Assembly: GCF_033100115.1 (NCBI RefSeq)
Contig: NZ_CP136910.1
Location: forward strand, 1,984,001 to 2,048,000
DNA length: 64,000 nt
Origin: Anaerocolumna sp. AGMB13020
GTDB lineage: Bacteria > Bacillota > Clostridia > Lachnospirales > Lachnospiraceae
Reading direction: 5' to 3'
Part shown: one piece after another, positions 8,363 to 16,499 of the stretch
Numbering within the stretch: the stretch's first letter is position 1
Layout of the letters: each line of letters begins with the position of its first letter
Made by a program: the position numbers and the translations under genes
The notes under the pieces: generated by a model
The model's database searches: none
The model's input: only the letters and a program-made list of their open reading frames with translations
What the model was told of the DNA's origin: nothing

Positions 8363-9313
8363 TTATGCCCATCCTTTTTGGATTACCTGACAGGCTTCTA
8401 CTGTTATTTCCTCCAGTATTTCCTTACAGGACTGTTCTTTGGAGATGAGACCTGCTATCTGGCCTGCCATAACAGAGCCTTCGGTGATATCTCCTTCCAT
8501 AACAGCTTTCCTTAAGGATCCCAGGGTTAGAAGCTCTAATTCCTCAAAGCTTCTGCCTTCCTGCTCCAATTTAAGGTAATTTCTGGTCATGTTGTTGCGA
8601 AGAGCTCTTACGGGATGCCCAGTGGAGCGGCCGGTTACTACTGAATCTATGTCCTTCGCACTGATTACTCTCTGTTTATAATTGTCATGTACGATGGATT
8701 CCTTTGCTACTACAAATCGGGTTCCGACCTGACCGCCTTTGGCTCCAAGCATAAATACCGCCGCGAGACCTCTTCCATCTCCGATACCTCCCGCTGCTAT
8801 GACAGGAATGGTAACCGCATCTACAATCTGAGGAATCAGTGCCATTGTGGTAAGTTCTCCAATATGGCCGCCAGCTTCACAGCCTTCTGCTATCAAAGCA
8901 TCAGCACCACTGCGCTCCATTCTCCTGGCTAACGCAACAGAAGCTACTACCGGTATAACGGTTACGCCAGCGGCTTTCCAATCCTTTATGAATTTTTCCG
9001 GATTTCCTGCGCCTGTTGTTACTACCGGAACTTTTTCTTCGATGATTACCTTTGCAATCTCCGATGCGTGAGGATTCAACATCATAATATTAACACCAAA
9101 GGGCTTATCTGTTAGCTCTTTGCATTTTCTGATTTCATTTCTTACAATTTCGGCAGTTGCACTGGCTGAAGCAATAATACCAAGCCCTCCGGCTTCAGAA
9201 ACTCCTGCTGCCAGATGATGCTCTGCCACCCAGGCCATTCCGCCTTGTATAATTGGATATTTTATATGAAGCAAATCACAGATCTCTGTGTGTAATGCTT
9301 TCTGACCTTCCAT
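8363..9313 (-). CDS. fabK: Enoyl-ACP reductase II (FMN-dependent)
   Basis: FabK reduces trans-2-enoyl-ACP in the last step of each elongation cycle. It is a TIM-barrel flavoprotein of the nitronate monooxygenase superfamily, unrelated to FabI, and is triclosan-insensitive in characterised species. The 316-residue protein opens with YPIIQGGMAWVAEHHLAAGV. It carries EGCEAGGHIGE and IPVIAAGGIGDGRGLAA, the FMN phosphate-binding part of the barrel. Its ATG overlaps the stop of acpP by one base (TAATG), and fabD follows three bases after its stop. No fabI or fabL is visible, so this is the only enoyl reductase in the window. Confidence 0.95.
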   Translation of the reverse strand: MEGQKALHTEICDLLHIKYPIIQGGMAWVAEHHLAAGVSEAGGLGIIASASATAEIVRNEIRKCKELTDKPFGVNIMMLNPHASEIAKVIIEEKVPVVTTGAGNPEKFIKDWKAAGVTVIPVVASVALARRMERSGADALIAEGCEAGGHIGELTTMALIPQIVDAVTIPVIAAGGIGDGRGLAAVFMLGAKGGQVGTRFVVAKESIVHDNYKQRVISAKDIDSVVTGRSTGHPVRALRNNMTRNYLKLEQEGRSFEELELLTLGSLRKAVMEGDITEGSVMAGQIAGLISKEQSCKEILEEITVEACQVIQKGWA

Positions 9314-9543
9314 TATTCCACACCCTTATTCTTTAAATAGGTTATTAAGTCTCCTACTGATTCCAGTGAATTTAAATCTTCTGAAGGTATTTCGATATCA
9401 TATTCTTCTTCCATTGCCATAATCAATTCAAAAAGCTCAAGAGAATCTGCTCCTAAATCCTCTTTGAAAGTGGAGGTCTCTGTAATAGTACCTGCATCTA
9501 CTGCAAGCTGTGCTGCTATGATCTCTTTAATTTTCTCTAACAT
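9313..9543 (-). CDS. acpP: Acyl carrier protein
   Basis: ACP carries the growing acyl chain on 4'-phosphopantetheine. The 76-residue acidic protein has the modification site in EDLGADSLELFELIM, with the serine of DSL as the attachment residue. I start it at the ATG at 9543 (MLEKIKEIIAAQL), with AGGAG seven bases upstream; the in-frame ATG at 9573 would add ten residues without a ribosome binding site. It is the first gene of the fab/acc operon, preceded by a perfect palindrome at 9575-9590 and a family A leader hairpin. Confidence 0.96.
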   Translation of the reverse strand: MLEKIKEIIAAQLAVDAGTITETSTFKEDLGADSLELFELIMAMEEEYDIEIPSEDLNSLESVGDLITYLKNKGVE

Positions 9544-9548
9544 ATAAT

Positions 9549-9573
9549 CTCCTATCTGTGTGCTAATGCTCAC
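9549..9573 (-). promoter_or_regulatory. RBS-adjacent hairpin, family A (acpP)
   Basis: GTGAGC-ATTA-GCACAC forms a short stem with one A-A mismatch. It is followed by AGATAGGAG, the acpP ribosome binding site. The motif shares GCrCACAGATAGGAG with the 47-residue ORF at 60422. Confidence 0.5.
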
Positions 9574-9574
9574 T

Positions 9575-9590
9575 TACATCTTAAGATGTA
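9575..9590. promoter_or_regulatory. Perfect 16-bp palindrome upstream of the fab operon (candidate operator)
   Basis: TACATCTTAAGATGTA is a perfect inverted repeat 32-47 bases upstream of the acpP start. Its position fits an operator for a dimeric regulator. It does not match the FapR or FabT consensus sequences that I know. Confidence 0.5.
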
Positions 9591-9656
9591 TTTATTTTTT
9601 CTTTTTATTTTCCTGCTGTTCAGGCAGCTTGAATTCTTTATTTTTCTTATAGGCTG

Positions 9657-10094
9657 TTAATAACTGATCTGTACCTTTTTAAAAAGTTTGAAGATATGTT
9701 TTCTTCTGATCAGGACAATCACAAGACCTATGATAACAATAAGTGCCGCTACAATAGCTGTTATAATCCTGAACAGATTCCTGATGCTGCGCTTAAAGAC
9801 ATGAATCGTAAATCCTCTATATTGGGCATTCGGTTCCTCTTCTTCTGCTTCCATGACTGCTACCGTATCATTTTCCGTAAAAAACTCCTCGGAAGCCTCC
9901 GTATACTCTTCCAGATGATTCTTAAGGATACTTCCCTTTTCCGCATCATCCTTCCGGTTTAAGGATCTTATATAGAAATATGCCCTTTTAAAAACATTTC
10001 CATCTTTGTTTCTTAAATCTTTTTCTGTAAAATTTTCTTTTAAGGAACCGGCATCCAGTTCACTTAACATATTTATCAGCGTTTGTTCATTCAT
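9657..10094 (-). CDS. Predicted membrane-bound anti-sigma factor
   Basis: The 145-residue protein has a soluble N-terminal ~105 residues, opening MNEQTLINMLSELDAGSLKE. One hydrophobic segment follows (about residues 113-133, LFRIITAIVAALIVIIGLVIV) and then a basic tail, RRKHIFKLFKK. It starts 28 bases after the sigma gene with GGAGG before the ATG. This layout, a cytoplasmic domain plus one transmembrane helix directly after an ECF-like sigma gene, is typical of anti-sigma factors, but I recognise no named domain and there is no zinc-binding HxxxCxxC motif. It ends 114 bases before acpP. Confidence 0.6.
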   Translation of the reverse strand: MNEQTLINMLSELDAGSLKENFTEKDLRNKDGNVFKRAYFYIRSLNRKDDAEKGSILKNHLEEYTEASEEFFTENDTVAVMEAEEEEPNAQYRGFTIHVFKRSIRNLFRIITAIVAALIVIIGLVIVLIRRKHIFKLFKKVQISY

Positions 10095-10122
10095 TCTGTT
10101 ACCTCCTGCTAAAGGTATTGGT

Positions 10123-10692
10123 TCACACCGTGATTCTTAGTTTTTGGTCAAAGGTAAGCTTCATTTTATTCCGTAGTCTTGACAACCTGCTGTCTACTGC
10201 TGTTACGGACATCTTCATAGCACCGGCAATGTCCTTGGAGGACTGCAGATAATAGTACCTGCGCAGTACAAGCTCCCTGTCCTTTTTGTCCAGTTCTCTT
10301 ATAATCTCATTTAAAAGGAGAATATCCTCTTTTCGAAATACCTGATTTTCTACATTCTGGCTTTGATCGATGTAGTACTGGGCAATATCTGAAAAGTCTT
10401 CTTTATATTCCATTCCCTCTCTGCGGCTTAGATCACGAAGCTTATTTATTGCTGTGTTTCTGATAATTACTTTTAAATAAGTTTTCAAGGAGGCTTTTTC
10501 CATATCATAACGGTCGATATGCTTCCATAGTTTCATATAAGTGTCATTCACACATTCTTCAATATCTTCATTACGTCCGCCAAGGATTGTACCGGCAATA
10601 TGGATTAAAAGCTTCTCATACTTTTCAGCCAACTTTAATAAACCCATTTCATTTTTTTCAGACAGCAGGTTTATTATTGCCTCATCCTTCAA
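10123..10692 (-). CDS. RNA polymerase sigma-70 family (ECF-like) sigma factor
   Basis: The 189-residue protein has sigma region 2, with EDIEECVNDTYMKLWKHIDRYD and KTYLKVIIRNTAINKLRD. Region 4 carries a helix-turn-helix (SSKDIAGAMKMSVTAVDSRLSRLRNKM). Region 3 is missing, as in group IV factors. I choose a TTG start at 10692. AAAGGAGG lies eight bases upstream, and the protein then begins KDEAIINLLSEKNEMG, like its relatives. The ATG at 10731 would include the Shine-Dalgarno in the coding region. The next gene looks like its anti-sigma factor, and a candidate self-promoter lies at 10723-10752. The regulon is unknown. Confidence 0.88.
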   Translation of the reverse strand: MKDEAIINLLSEKNEMGLLKLAEKYEKLLIHIAGTILGGRNEDIEECVNDTYMKLWKHIDRYDMEKASLKTYLKVIIRNTAINKLRDLSRREGMEYKEDFSDIAQYYIDQSQNVENQVFRKEDILLLNEIIRELDKKDRELVLRRYYYLQSSKDIAGAMKMSVTAVDSRLSRLRNKMKLTFDQKLRITV

Positions 10693-10722
10693 GTTAACAG
10701 CCTCCTTTCGCATGCTCCAATA

Positions 10723-10752
10723 CTTATACACTTTCCTTTTAAAAATCTTGCA
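10723..10752 (-). promoter_or_regulatory. Candidate autoregulatory ECF promoter
   Basis: On the minus strand TGCAAGATTTTT (10741-10752) and GTGTATAAG (10723-10731) are spaced like the -35 and -10 parts of an ECF promoter, about 30 bases before the start of the sigma gene. The -10 is not a SigA consensus. The assignment is inference from position. Confidence 0.35.
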
Positions 10753-10903
10753 AAAAAATTTTTATTTTTTTCTATTTTTTTTAACTTATAAATTTATAGC
10801 GAATTCATTACTGGCAGATGTTGATTTGGTATAATTTCAATGCCTGCTATCTGCCCTGTGGAAAAGCAGTAGAATGAGACGTAATGTTATCTGCAGCACT
10901 AGC

Positions 10904-12403
10904 TTAATTCGTCTTAACAAGAGCTGCTTCCGTATAATTATTACTGCCATTCCAAAGAATCCATTCCGTATACCCGGCATCGTATACGGCCTTTATCTGT
11001 GCTCTTATTTCCTCCTGACCGTATTCTGTATGGTGTTTAACCCAGGAGGCTGTAAAATCCTGCAACCAGGGTCTTACCTTTGCTGTTGTTGTTTTTATAT
11101 CAGCTTCTTCTCCTTCAGTGGTTTCATTATTATTCTCTGCTTCCAGCACAAGCTTTGACTCCTTTAATGCTGCCAGTATGGTATCATACGGCCTCCTATC
11201 CGGATAATCGATTCCGTAAGAGCCTTCTGCATAATGAGAAGGATATATCATCGGACAAATGAAATCCAGATATTTTGCCATAGCTGCATAGTCCTGTCCC
11301 ACAATTTCTGCATCTACCGAACTTCTGATAATAGTTCCGTACACATCTGCCGAGACCTTTACTCCAAGAGGTTTCAGATTATCGCAGGCATATTTGGTAA
11401 ATTCCGTAATGATATCAATCCTGCTCTTATCCTTTGCCTCTGCTCCATAATTAACGTTTTTCATCCCTACATCTGTGGAGAAGCGGATATAATCGAATTG
11501 TATTTCGTCAAAACCCGTTTCAGCAGCTTCTTTTCCGATAGCAATAAGATAATCCCATACCTCCTGTTTATAGGGATTTACCCAGCTGTCACCGCTCTTG
11601 TCTTTAAATATTACACCATTCTTATCATGTAAGCTTAAATCTTTTCTTTCTTTTGCCAATAAAGGATCTTTAAAGGATACTATTCTGGCTATGAGATAAA
11701 TATCTTTCTCTTTCAACTGCTCTACAAGTTTCTTTATATCCTTTATATATCTTGTTCCAGCTCCAATCTCTACCGCCAAAGGAAGTTCTGTCTTATAAGT
11801 GATTTCACCAAAATCATTTTTGATGTCGATTACCATGGCATTAACTTCGGTATTTTCCGCCAGAGCTATCAACTCCTGCATATATTCATCAATTCCGGCT
11901 CTTGCACCGGAAACATATATGCCGCGTACAGGCTCTGAGGTCTTATTGATAAGATCCTCTGTCAGAGGTTTCTGGCTGTTTACTGAGGCTTCCTGCACAC
12001 TGTTTCCTAAGTCTTCCAGTGATCCCTCCTGGTTCTTAGCAGTATCCCCAGCCGGTTTATTAACAACTGTATCCTGTTCGGGTATATTGGTGGTCGTAGG
12101 CTTCTTTCTCTCAGCCTGCTCATCAAGCTCTGCTTTACCTTGTTTTATGATATCATCCGGCTCATTTAGAGACTTCTGATCTTCCTTTACATCTTCTGCT
12201 ATAACATTTGGTTGTTTCACTCTGTCTATTATTGAGTAGATAAACTTATCGGGTTCTATGATTCGAAACTGCCACAAGGCAAGAAATAAAATAGCGGTTA
12301 TTAGGGTAACTGAGAGTATGATAATTCCTGGTAGCCTTCTTTTTCTTTTCGTTCTCATACCCCTGTATTTTCCGGGTTTTATATACATATCACGTTTTCT
12401 CAT
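10904..12403 (-). CDS. Membrane-anchored putative glycoside hydrolase (DUF4015 type)
   Basis: The 499-residue protein has a basic N-terminus and one transmembrane anchor at about residues 27-47 (LPGIIILSVTLITAILFLALW). A charged, low-complexity linker of ~110 residues follows, then a TIM-barrel-like domain from about residue 160. GIYVSGARAG, INAMVIDIKND-like VNAMVIDIKND, SWVNPYKQEVWDY and FDEIQFDYIRF are hallmarks of the DUF4015 putative glycoside hydrolase family. The aspartates of these strands are likely catalytic. It would act outside the membrane on an unknown polysaccharide. It is transcribed toward the sigma gene, 211 bases away, and appears to be a separate unit. Confidence 0.8.
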   Translation of the reverse strand: MRKRDMYIKPGKYRGMRTKRKRRLPGIIILSVTLITAILFLALWQFRIIEPDKFIYSIIDRVKQPNVIAEDVKEDQKSLNEPDDIIKQGKAELDEQAERKKPTTTNIPEQDTVVNKPAGDTAKNQEGSLEDLGNSVQEASVNSQKPLTEDLINKTSEPVRGIYVSGARAGIDEYMQELIALAENTEVNAMVIDIKNDFGEITYKTELPLAVEIGAGTRYIKDIKKLVEQLKEKDIYLIARIVSFKDPLLAKERKDLSLHDKNGVIFKDKSGDSWVNPYKQEVWDYLIAIGKEAAETGFDEIQFDYIRFSTDVGMKNVNYGAEAKDKSRIDIITEFTKYACDNLKPLGVKVSADVYGTIIRSSVDAEIVGQDYAAMAKYLDFICPMIYPSHYAEGSYGIDYPDRRPYDTILAALKESKLVLEAENNNETTEGEEADIKTTTAKVRPWLQDFTASWVKHHTEYGQEEIRAQIKAVYDAGYTEWILWNGSNNYTEAALVKTN

Positions 12404-12911
12404 TAATTTTATCTGCCCTTCCGCTTTATGAATCTGTATAATTTATATACTTCTGTATCTCGTTTCACCTGGATCATTCAACACATCAGTGCAGGTCAGC
12501 CTTTCCAGATGCTCCTCTTTTCTATGTCAGCTTTTGTACGTGTCATATGATATATTCGTTATATGTAAATTAAATTTACCTATATTATACAGTTCCTGGC
12601 AGAGTAGTGCATTATATTTTTTGCCTTTCTTGTCAGAATCATGCAACTAAATCAAATATATATTATTTTTCTGATTATCTGATTACTTTTCCTTTCATAA
12701 TTTCTGAAAACCCATTCTATGAAATATACTTTATAGAACCCTTAAGTTGGGAATTGACACACCCTTTTTACAGTTATATAATTTTTTTGTATTGTTAATT
12801 AATATATTTGACCTATATGAATTTTATTATAAAGCATGCATATTATTCTGGTTGTGTTTTATTCTATTATGAATAAGGGGTATAAAAGATGCAGTTAGGG
12901 GGAGCAACAAA
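12404..12911. other. Intergenic region between divergent GH-like gene and XRE gene
   Basis: A 508-base AT-rich gap. It holds a perfect inverted repeat GTAAATTAAATTTAC (12565-12579) and, on the minus strand next to it, a TATAAT (12584-12589) that could be the -10 box of the glycoside hydrolase gene. No small gene is convincing. Confidence 0.4.
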
Positions 12912-13268
12912 ATGGATTTTAGTGATCGGTTAAAATTTTTAAGACAAAAGCATAAGCTGACGCAAGGGGAATTGGCTGGTGTTATTGGAATCAAATCAAG
13001 CGCAATTGCTAATTATGAATCACAGAGGAATGAGCCCTCTTTTAGCAAGCTGATAGCTTTATCCAATTATTTTAAGGTATCATGTGACTATATGCTTGGA
13101 GTTTCCGATAATTCACTTCGCATAGGTTATGGAGATTTTGTTAATGAAACTGCGGACTTTATCAAGAAATATAACTTGCTGTCTCCAGCAGGAAAAGAAG
13201 ATGTCCTGGAATATGTTAATTATCTTTTGTACAAACAAGAGCAATATAAACAGGATTTGAATGGATAA
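12912..13268 (+). CDS. XRE-family transcriptional regulator
   Basis: The 118-residue protein has an N-terminal Cro/CI-type helix-turn-helix (about residues 5-60): DRLKFLRQKHKLTQGELAG followed by IKSSAIANYESQRNEPSFSK. The C-terminal ~55 residues are a short helical region without a recognised ligand domain. GGGGGA lies 8-9 bases before the ATG. It is one of the few plus-strand genes, alone in its transcription unit, and is followed at once by the large palindrome at 13285-13460. Its targets are unknown; housekeeping or phage-type repressor roles are both possible. Confidence 0.88.
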   Translation: MDFSDRLKFLRQKHKLTQGELAGVIGIKSSAIANYESQRNEPSFSKLIALSNYFKVSCDYMLGVSDNSLRIGYGDFVNETADFIKKYNLLSPAGKEDVLEYVNYLLYKQEQYKQDLNG

Positions 13269-13284
13269 TAGTAAGGAACTGAGC

Positions 13285-13460
13285 ATTAAGCCAATGCGGT
13301 AAGAAGCCCCCTGGCTTTCCTCTGCAAACCGGCTGAAAGATATCCTGCCAATATTGTGTGCCAGCTTTGAATAATAATTATTCGCTTTTACACACAATAT
13401 CGGCAGTGTCTTACAGACAATGTATTACAGGAAAGCCACGAGGCTTCTTGCCGCTTAATA
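13285..13460. repeat. Long nested inverted repeat (two-tier stem-loop, ~175 bp)
   Basis: The outer arms 13296-13321 and 13429-13454 match over 26 bases with three mismatches (GCGGtAAGAAGCC... type). The inner arms 13345-13360 and 13391-13406 match over 16 bases with one mismatch. A further ATTAAG/CTTAAT pair extends the outer stem after a 5-base bulge. It fills the space between the XRE gene and the chemoreceptor gene. It may be a structured RNA, a terminator or a small palindromic mobile element. Confidence 0.85.
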
Positions 13461-13477
13461 TTCTATTTTTGTAACAA

Positions 13478-15142
13478 TTATAACTCAAATTTGTCTATGA
13501 GACGGGATAACTCTCTGGATATTTCCTGAAGTAATTTTGTAGAACGTGCTATATTTGCAATACCCTCATTCTGGCATTCCAGTGAGGACGCAATCTCTTC
13601 TGTTGCTGCACTTGACTGCTGCGCTACCGATGAAATATTCTCCATTAGATGTATGGCATCCTCTTTGCCTGTATGTACTTTCTTAATATCCGTTACAACA
13701 CTGTCTACATTAGTAATCACATCATAAATTGCTTTTTCAATAAGTTCAAAAGCCTCTCCTGCTTCCTTGGAGGCTGTGGTAGTATCCTGTACAGTATTAG
13801 CTCCTCTATCCATAATCTCTACTGTTCTGGTAAAGGACTCCTCGACTTCTTTGCTTAAGTTTTCGATTCCTTCTATGGATTGGGTGGTCTGTTCTGCAAG
13901 TTTAGCAATTTCCTGCGCTACGACTGCAAAACCTTTACCCTGCTCACCTGCTCTGGCACTTTCAATTCTTGCATTTACTGCAAGTAAATTCGTCTGGTCG
14001 GCAATCGCTCTGATTACAGAGGTCATATTGACAATTGAACCCAATTTGCCTGCAAGGTCATCCACTGTCCTTTTCATTTGAACAAAAACCGCACCGTTGT
14101 CATTAACCTGCTCATGAAGTTCCTTCTGGCATCTGTTTCCGTTTAAGCTGGCAGTCTTAATCTGCTCTATGCTACTCTGGATAACCGCAAGACTTACATA
14201 CAAGGAATTGACACTGTCAGCCAGTAGATTCATCTTAGAAAGGCCTGTTTGTGAATTATCCGCCAAATCTGCAGCTCCTGCGGTCAGTTCTTCCGATACT
14301 TTGGATATTTCCATGGCAGACAGAGAACTTTCCTCCATAGCTGTATTCAGACTATTTACACTGTCAAGTACCTGTATGGAATTGTCCTTAATGCCGCTGA
14401 CCAGCTGTACCATATTTAATCTCATATTATCAAGGGCTTTACTCATGTCACCAAGTTCGTCTTTGCTGTGTACCTCTGTTTGTTTTCTAAAGTCACCTTC
14501 TGCGTATAGCTTCAGGTTCTCTGACATACCAAGAATTGGCTTGATAATCTTGCCGGTAGGTATTACAGCAACTAGTACTGAAACTGCCATTATAATGATT
14601 CCGATAACAGCCATATCAAAGAATGCCATCCTAACCTCTTCATACATAGAAGCCAGAGATATTCCGAGATTCAAATAGCCCGACTCACCGTTGTATTGAA
14701 ATCCGGTTGTGATATTATAGACTTTTGTACCATCAGGCATTTTAAGAATATTCCCTGAAATTTCTTCCCTGGATACAGGGGGTACTTTGTCTCCGCCCAC
14801 TGTAGCCGAAGATACCCCGTCAACCTCATCTGTCTGTCCGAAGATTTTATCATCCGTTAAGAATACACTGGAATTAGCATCGGATAAAGAAACATAGCTG
14901 ATATTTCCATTGCTTGCCCCTTTTATCTCTTGGAATATTTCCTGCATTCCTGTCAATTCTGTTACATTGTTCTTAATCAATTCTCTTTTAATCGTTGTTA
15001 TCAGAGTCTGTCCGTCATTTTTCATCTGCACGGTTACTGCTCTTTGTATCATATAAAAAGATAAAGCCATGTATGCAAGACTGCATACCAGTACTATGAT
15101 AACGATGATAGCCCTGATTTTCCTCCCTAATGAAAATCTCAT
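13478..15142 (-). CDS. Methyl-accepting chemotaxis protein
   Basis: This 554-residue transmembrane receptor relays an extracellular signal to CheA/CheW. TM1 is at about residues 10-33, a ~140-residue extracellular sensor follows, TM2 is at about 173-195, then HAMP (TGKIIKPILGMSENLKLYAEGDF) and a long helical signalling domain. The conserved hairpin tip is present (IADQTNLLAVNARIESARAGE and GKGFAVVAQEIAKLAEQT), with a slight variant, NARIES in place of the common NAAIEA. GGGGGA before the ATG supports the start. It is a single-gene unit without che genes nearby. The sensor domain is small and Cache-like, but I cannot name its ligand. Confidence 0.93.
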   Translation of the reverse strand: MRFSLGRKIRAIIVIIVLVCSLAYMALSFYMIQRAVTVQMKNDGQTLITTIKRELIKNNVTELTGMQEIFQEIKGASNGNISYVSLSDANSSVFLTDDKIFGQTDEVDGVSSATVGGDKVPPVSREEISGNILKMPDGTKVYNITTGFQYNGESGYLNLGISLASMYEEVRMAFFDMAVIGIIIMAVSVLVAVIPTGKIIKPILGMSENLKLYAEGDFRKQTEVHSKDELGDMSKALDNMRLNMVQLVSGIKDNSIQVLDSVNSLNTAMEESSLSAMEISKVSEELTAGAADLADNSQTGLSKMNLLADSVNSLYVSLAVIQSSIEQIKTASLNGNRCQKELHEQVNDNGAVFVQMKRTVDDLAGKLGSIVNMTSVIRAIADQTNLLAVNARIESARAGEQGKGFAVVAQEIAKLAEQTTQSIEGIENLSKEVEESFTRTVEIMDRGANTVQDTTTASKEAGEAFELIEKAIYDVITNVDSVVTDIKKVHTGKEDAIHLMENISSVAQQSSAATEEIASSLECQNEGIANIARSTKLLQEISRELSRLIDKFEL

Positions 15143-15346
15143 CGTATTTCCCCCTTAATATTTTTATATATCATACTATAATTCTGCTGAAAATCAAACA
15201 AAAATTTTATTGTTCAACATTTTCTGTCATTGTTTTCACTAGTTTGACAGCAAACTCGAAAGTCTCCCTGATTAAACTAACTATTCAATCTGAGGGAGCT
15301 TTATATTTTTATACGTATATTTCTGATATAAATTTATCTATAAAAA

Positions 15347-15374
15347 TGTCCACGCATTCGATAATGCGTGGACA
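15347..15374 (-). terminator. Intrinsic terminator after the SEC-C gene
   Basis: A perfect 12-bp stem, TGTCCACGCATT with AATGCGTGGACA, and a 4-base loop are followed on the minus strand by TTTTTA. Confidence 0.85.
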
Positions 15375-15425
15375 AAGAGTGGAAATACCACTATTTATTT
15401 ATCTAGATTCTACAAACCGCTTATC

Positions 15426-15929
15426 TTAAGCTTTCCCGCAGCAGAATTTATATTTCTTGCCGCTTCCGCAGGTACAGGGATCGTTTCGTCCTACTTTTTT
15501 CTCTTTGACTACGGTTTTCGATTTCTTCTGCTCAAGATAGAGTTCTTTTCTTTTCTCCTCTGGTAACAGGCTGTCCCAGACAGGAAGTTGATAGAGCCAT
15601 TCTGCTTTCGCCTCTACCATGTTCTTATAAAGCATCTCTTTATCAAATCCGAGATTTACAACTGTTGTCTCTTCCATTTCTTCAATAGGGTTTTCTTTCA
15701 CAAGGCTCTCGTTGATGCCATCTAAGAATCCTGTCATAAGTGAAATGGTAGTACCGTATTTTGCTGCTAGTTCAGCTACGGTTCCTTCTACAACAACTTC
15801 GGGCTCTGCAAGAATCTTCTCATAGATTCCCTGCTCTACATTAAAATAATTAGCCCAAAACAGCTGGCCTTCTTTCTGGTTTGTGTCAAGGGCATACGCA
15901 AAGTCCCTCCACTCAGTTAATAAACTCAT
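15426..15929 (-). CDS. SEC-C metal-binding motif protein
   Basis: The 167-residue protein ends with a SEC-C zinc-binding motif ([20 protein letters not shown]), also found at the C-terminus of SecA. The ~120-residue N-terminal part ([15 protein letters not shown]..., with [22 protein letters not shown]) is acidic and helical and belongs to no domain I can name. The motif is followed only by KA, so it is at the very end. AAGGAAGG precedes the ATG. It stands alone, with the terminator at 15347-15374 behind it. The role is unknown; SEC-C tails often bind nucleic acid or the secretion machinery. Confidence 0.88.
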   Translation of the reverse strand: MSLLTEWRDFAYALDTNQKEGQLFWANYFNVEQGIYEKILAEPEVVVEGTVAELAAKYGTTISLMTGFLDGINESLVKENPIEEMEETTVVNLGFDKEMLYKNMVEAKAEWLYQLPVWDSLLPEEKRKELYLEQKKSKTVVKEKKVGRNDPCTCGSGKKYKFCCGKA

Positions 15930-16158
15930 TGTTCTACCTTCCTTTAATCATCTTTTGATTCTCTATAGATTTTTTACATAATATTTTTTATTTATGTATA
16001 ATCTTAGAAATATTGCATCATACTATAATTAATCTAATTCGTCGATGATTTAGATTAACCGGTGCCATCTGAAACCGCTGGATCCCCCCTCCAGCATAAA
16101 GGATGACCGACTGTACAGTTCTCTGTGCAGCCAATACCAAAGAAAAGTTAAATACTTA

Positions 16159-16210
16159 TCCTCCCCTTTTTAATGCAACCCTCATGGCAAAGGCGTCATG
16201 GGGGTTGTGT
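16159..16210. repeat. Dispersed ~48-bp repeat, copy 1
   Basis: About 48 bases, containing GCATGG-like stem arms around a GGCAAAGGC loop, are ~85% identical and in the same orientation to 23419-23467. The two copies bracket the repeat protein and LytTR genes. Here the stem is AACCCTCATG...CATGGGGGTT and is followed by a T-rich run on the plus strand. Confidence 0.6.
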
Positions 16211-16456
16211 TTTTTCTGGAATCCTTATGAATCAAGGCTTTCAGGACTTGACACGATGAATGGCACAAGGAGTATTTTAACATAAAAATAGTTTATACGC
16301 AACTTATACGCACGTTTAATTTTTTTCTTGCATTTATTCCTTCGAATAGGTATTATTTTATATTCCTAATGCATTGAATTACAGGTTTGTGATTTACTTT
16401 AGAAGTTTTCTTGGAGCACTAATTCTTCTTTTTTTAACAGAACGCTATTACATAAA

Positions 16457-16494
16457 AGAACCACATGATGGGTATATCGCCTTCACGTGGTTCT
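16457..16494 (-). terminator. Terminator after the repeat protein gene
   Basis: AGAACCACRTGA arms form a 12-bp stem a few bases after the stop codon and are followed on the minus strand by TTTTA. Confidence 0.7.
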
Positions 16495-16499
16495 TCCAT

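Larger units (their letters stand above)
15930..16499. other. Hairpin-rich intergenic region with one copy of a dispersed repeat
   Basis: A 570-base gap without a convincing gene. It holds several small inverted repeats: TAATCTAA...TTAGATTA near 16030-16054, GCTGGA/TCCAGC near 16077-16097, and ACTGTACAGT near 16109-16120. It also has the repeat copy at 16159-16210 and, near 16500, the terminator of the repeat protein. Confidence 0.5.
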
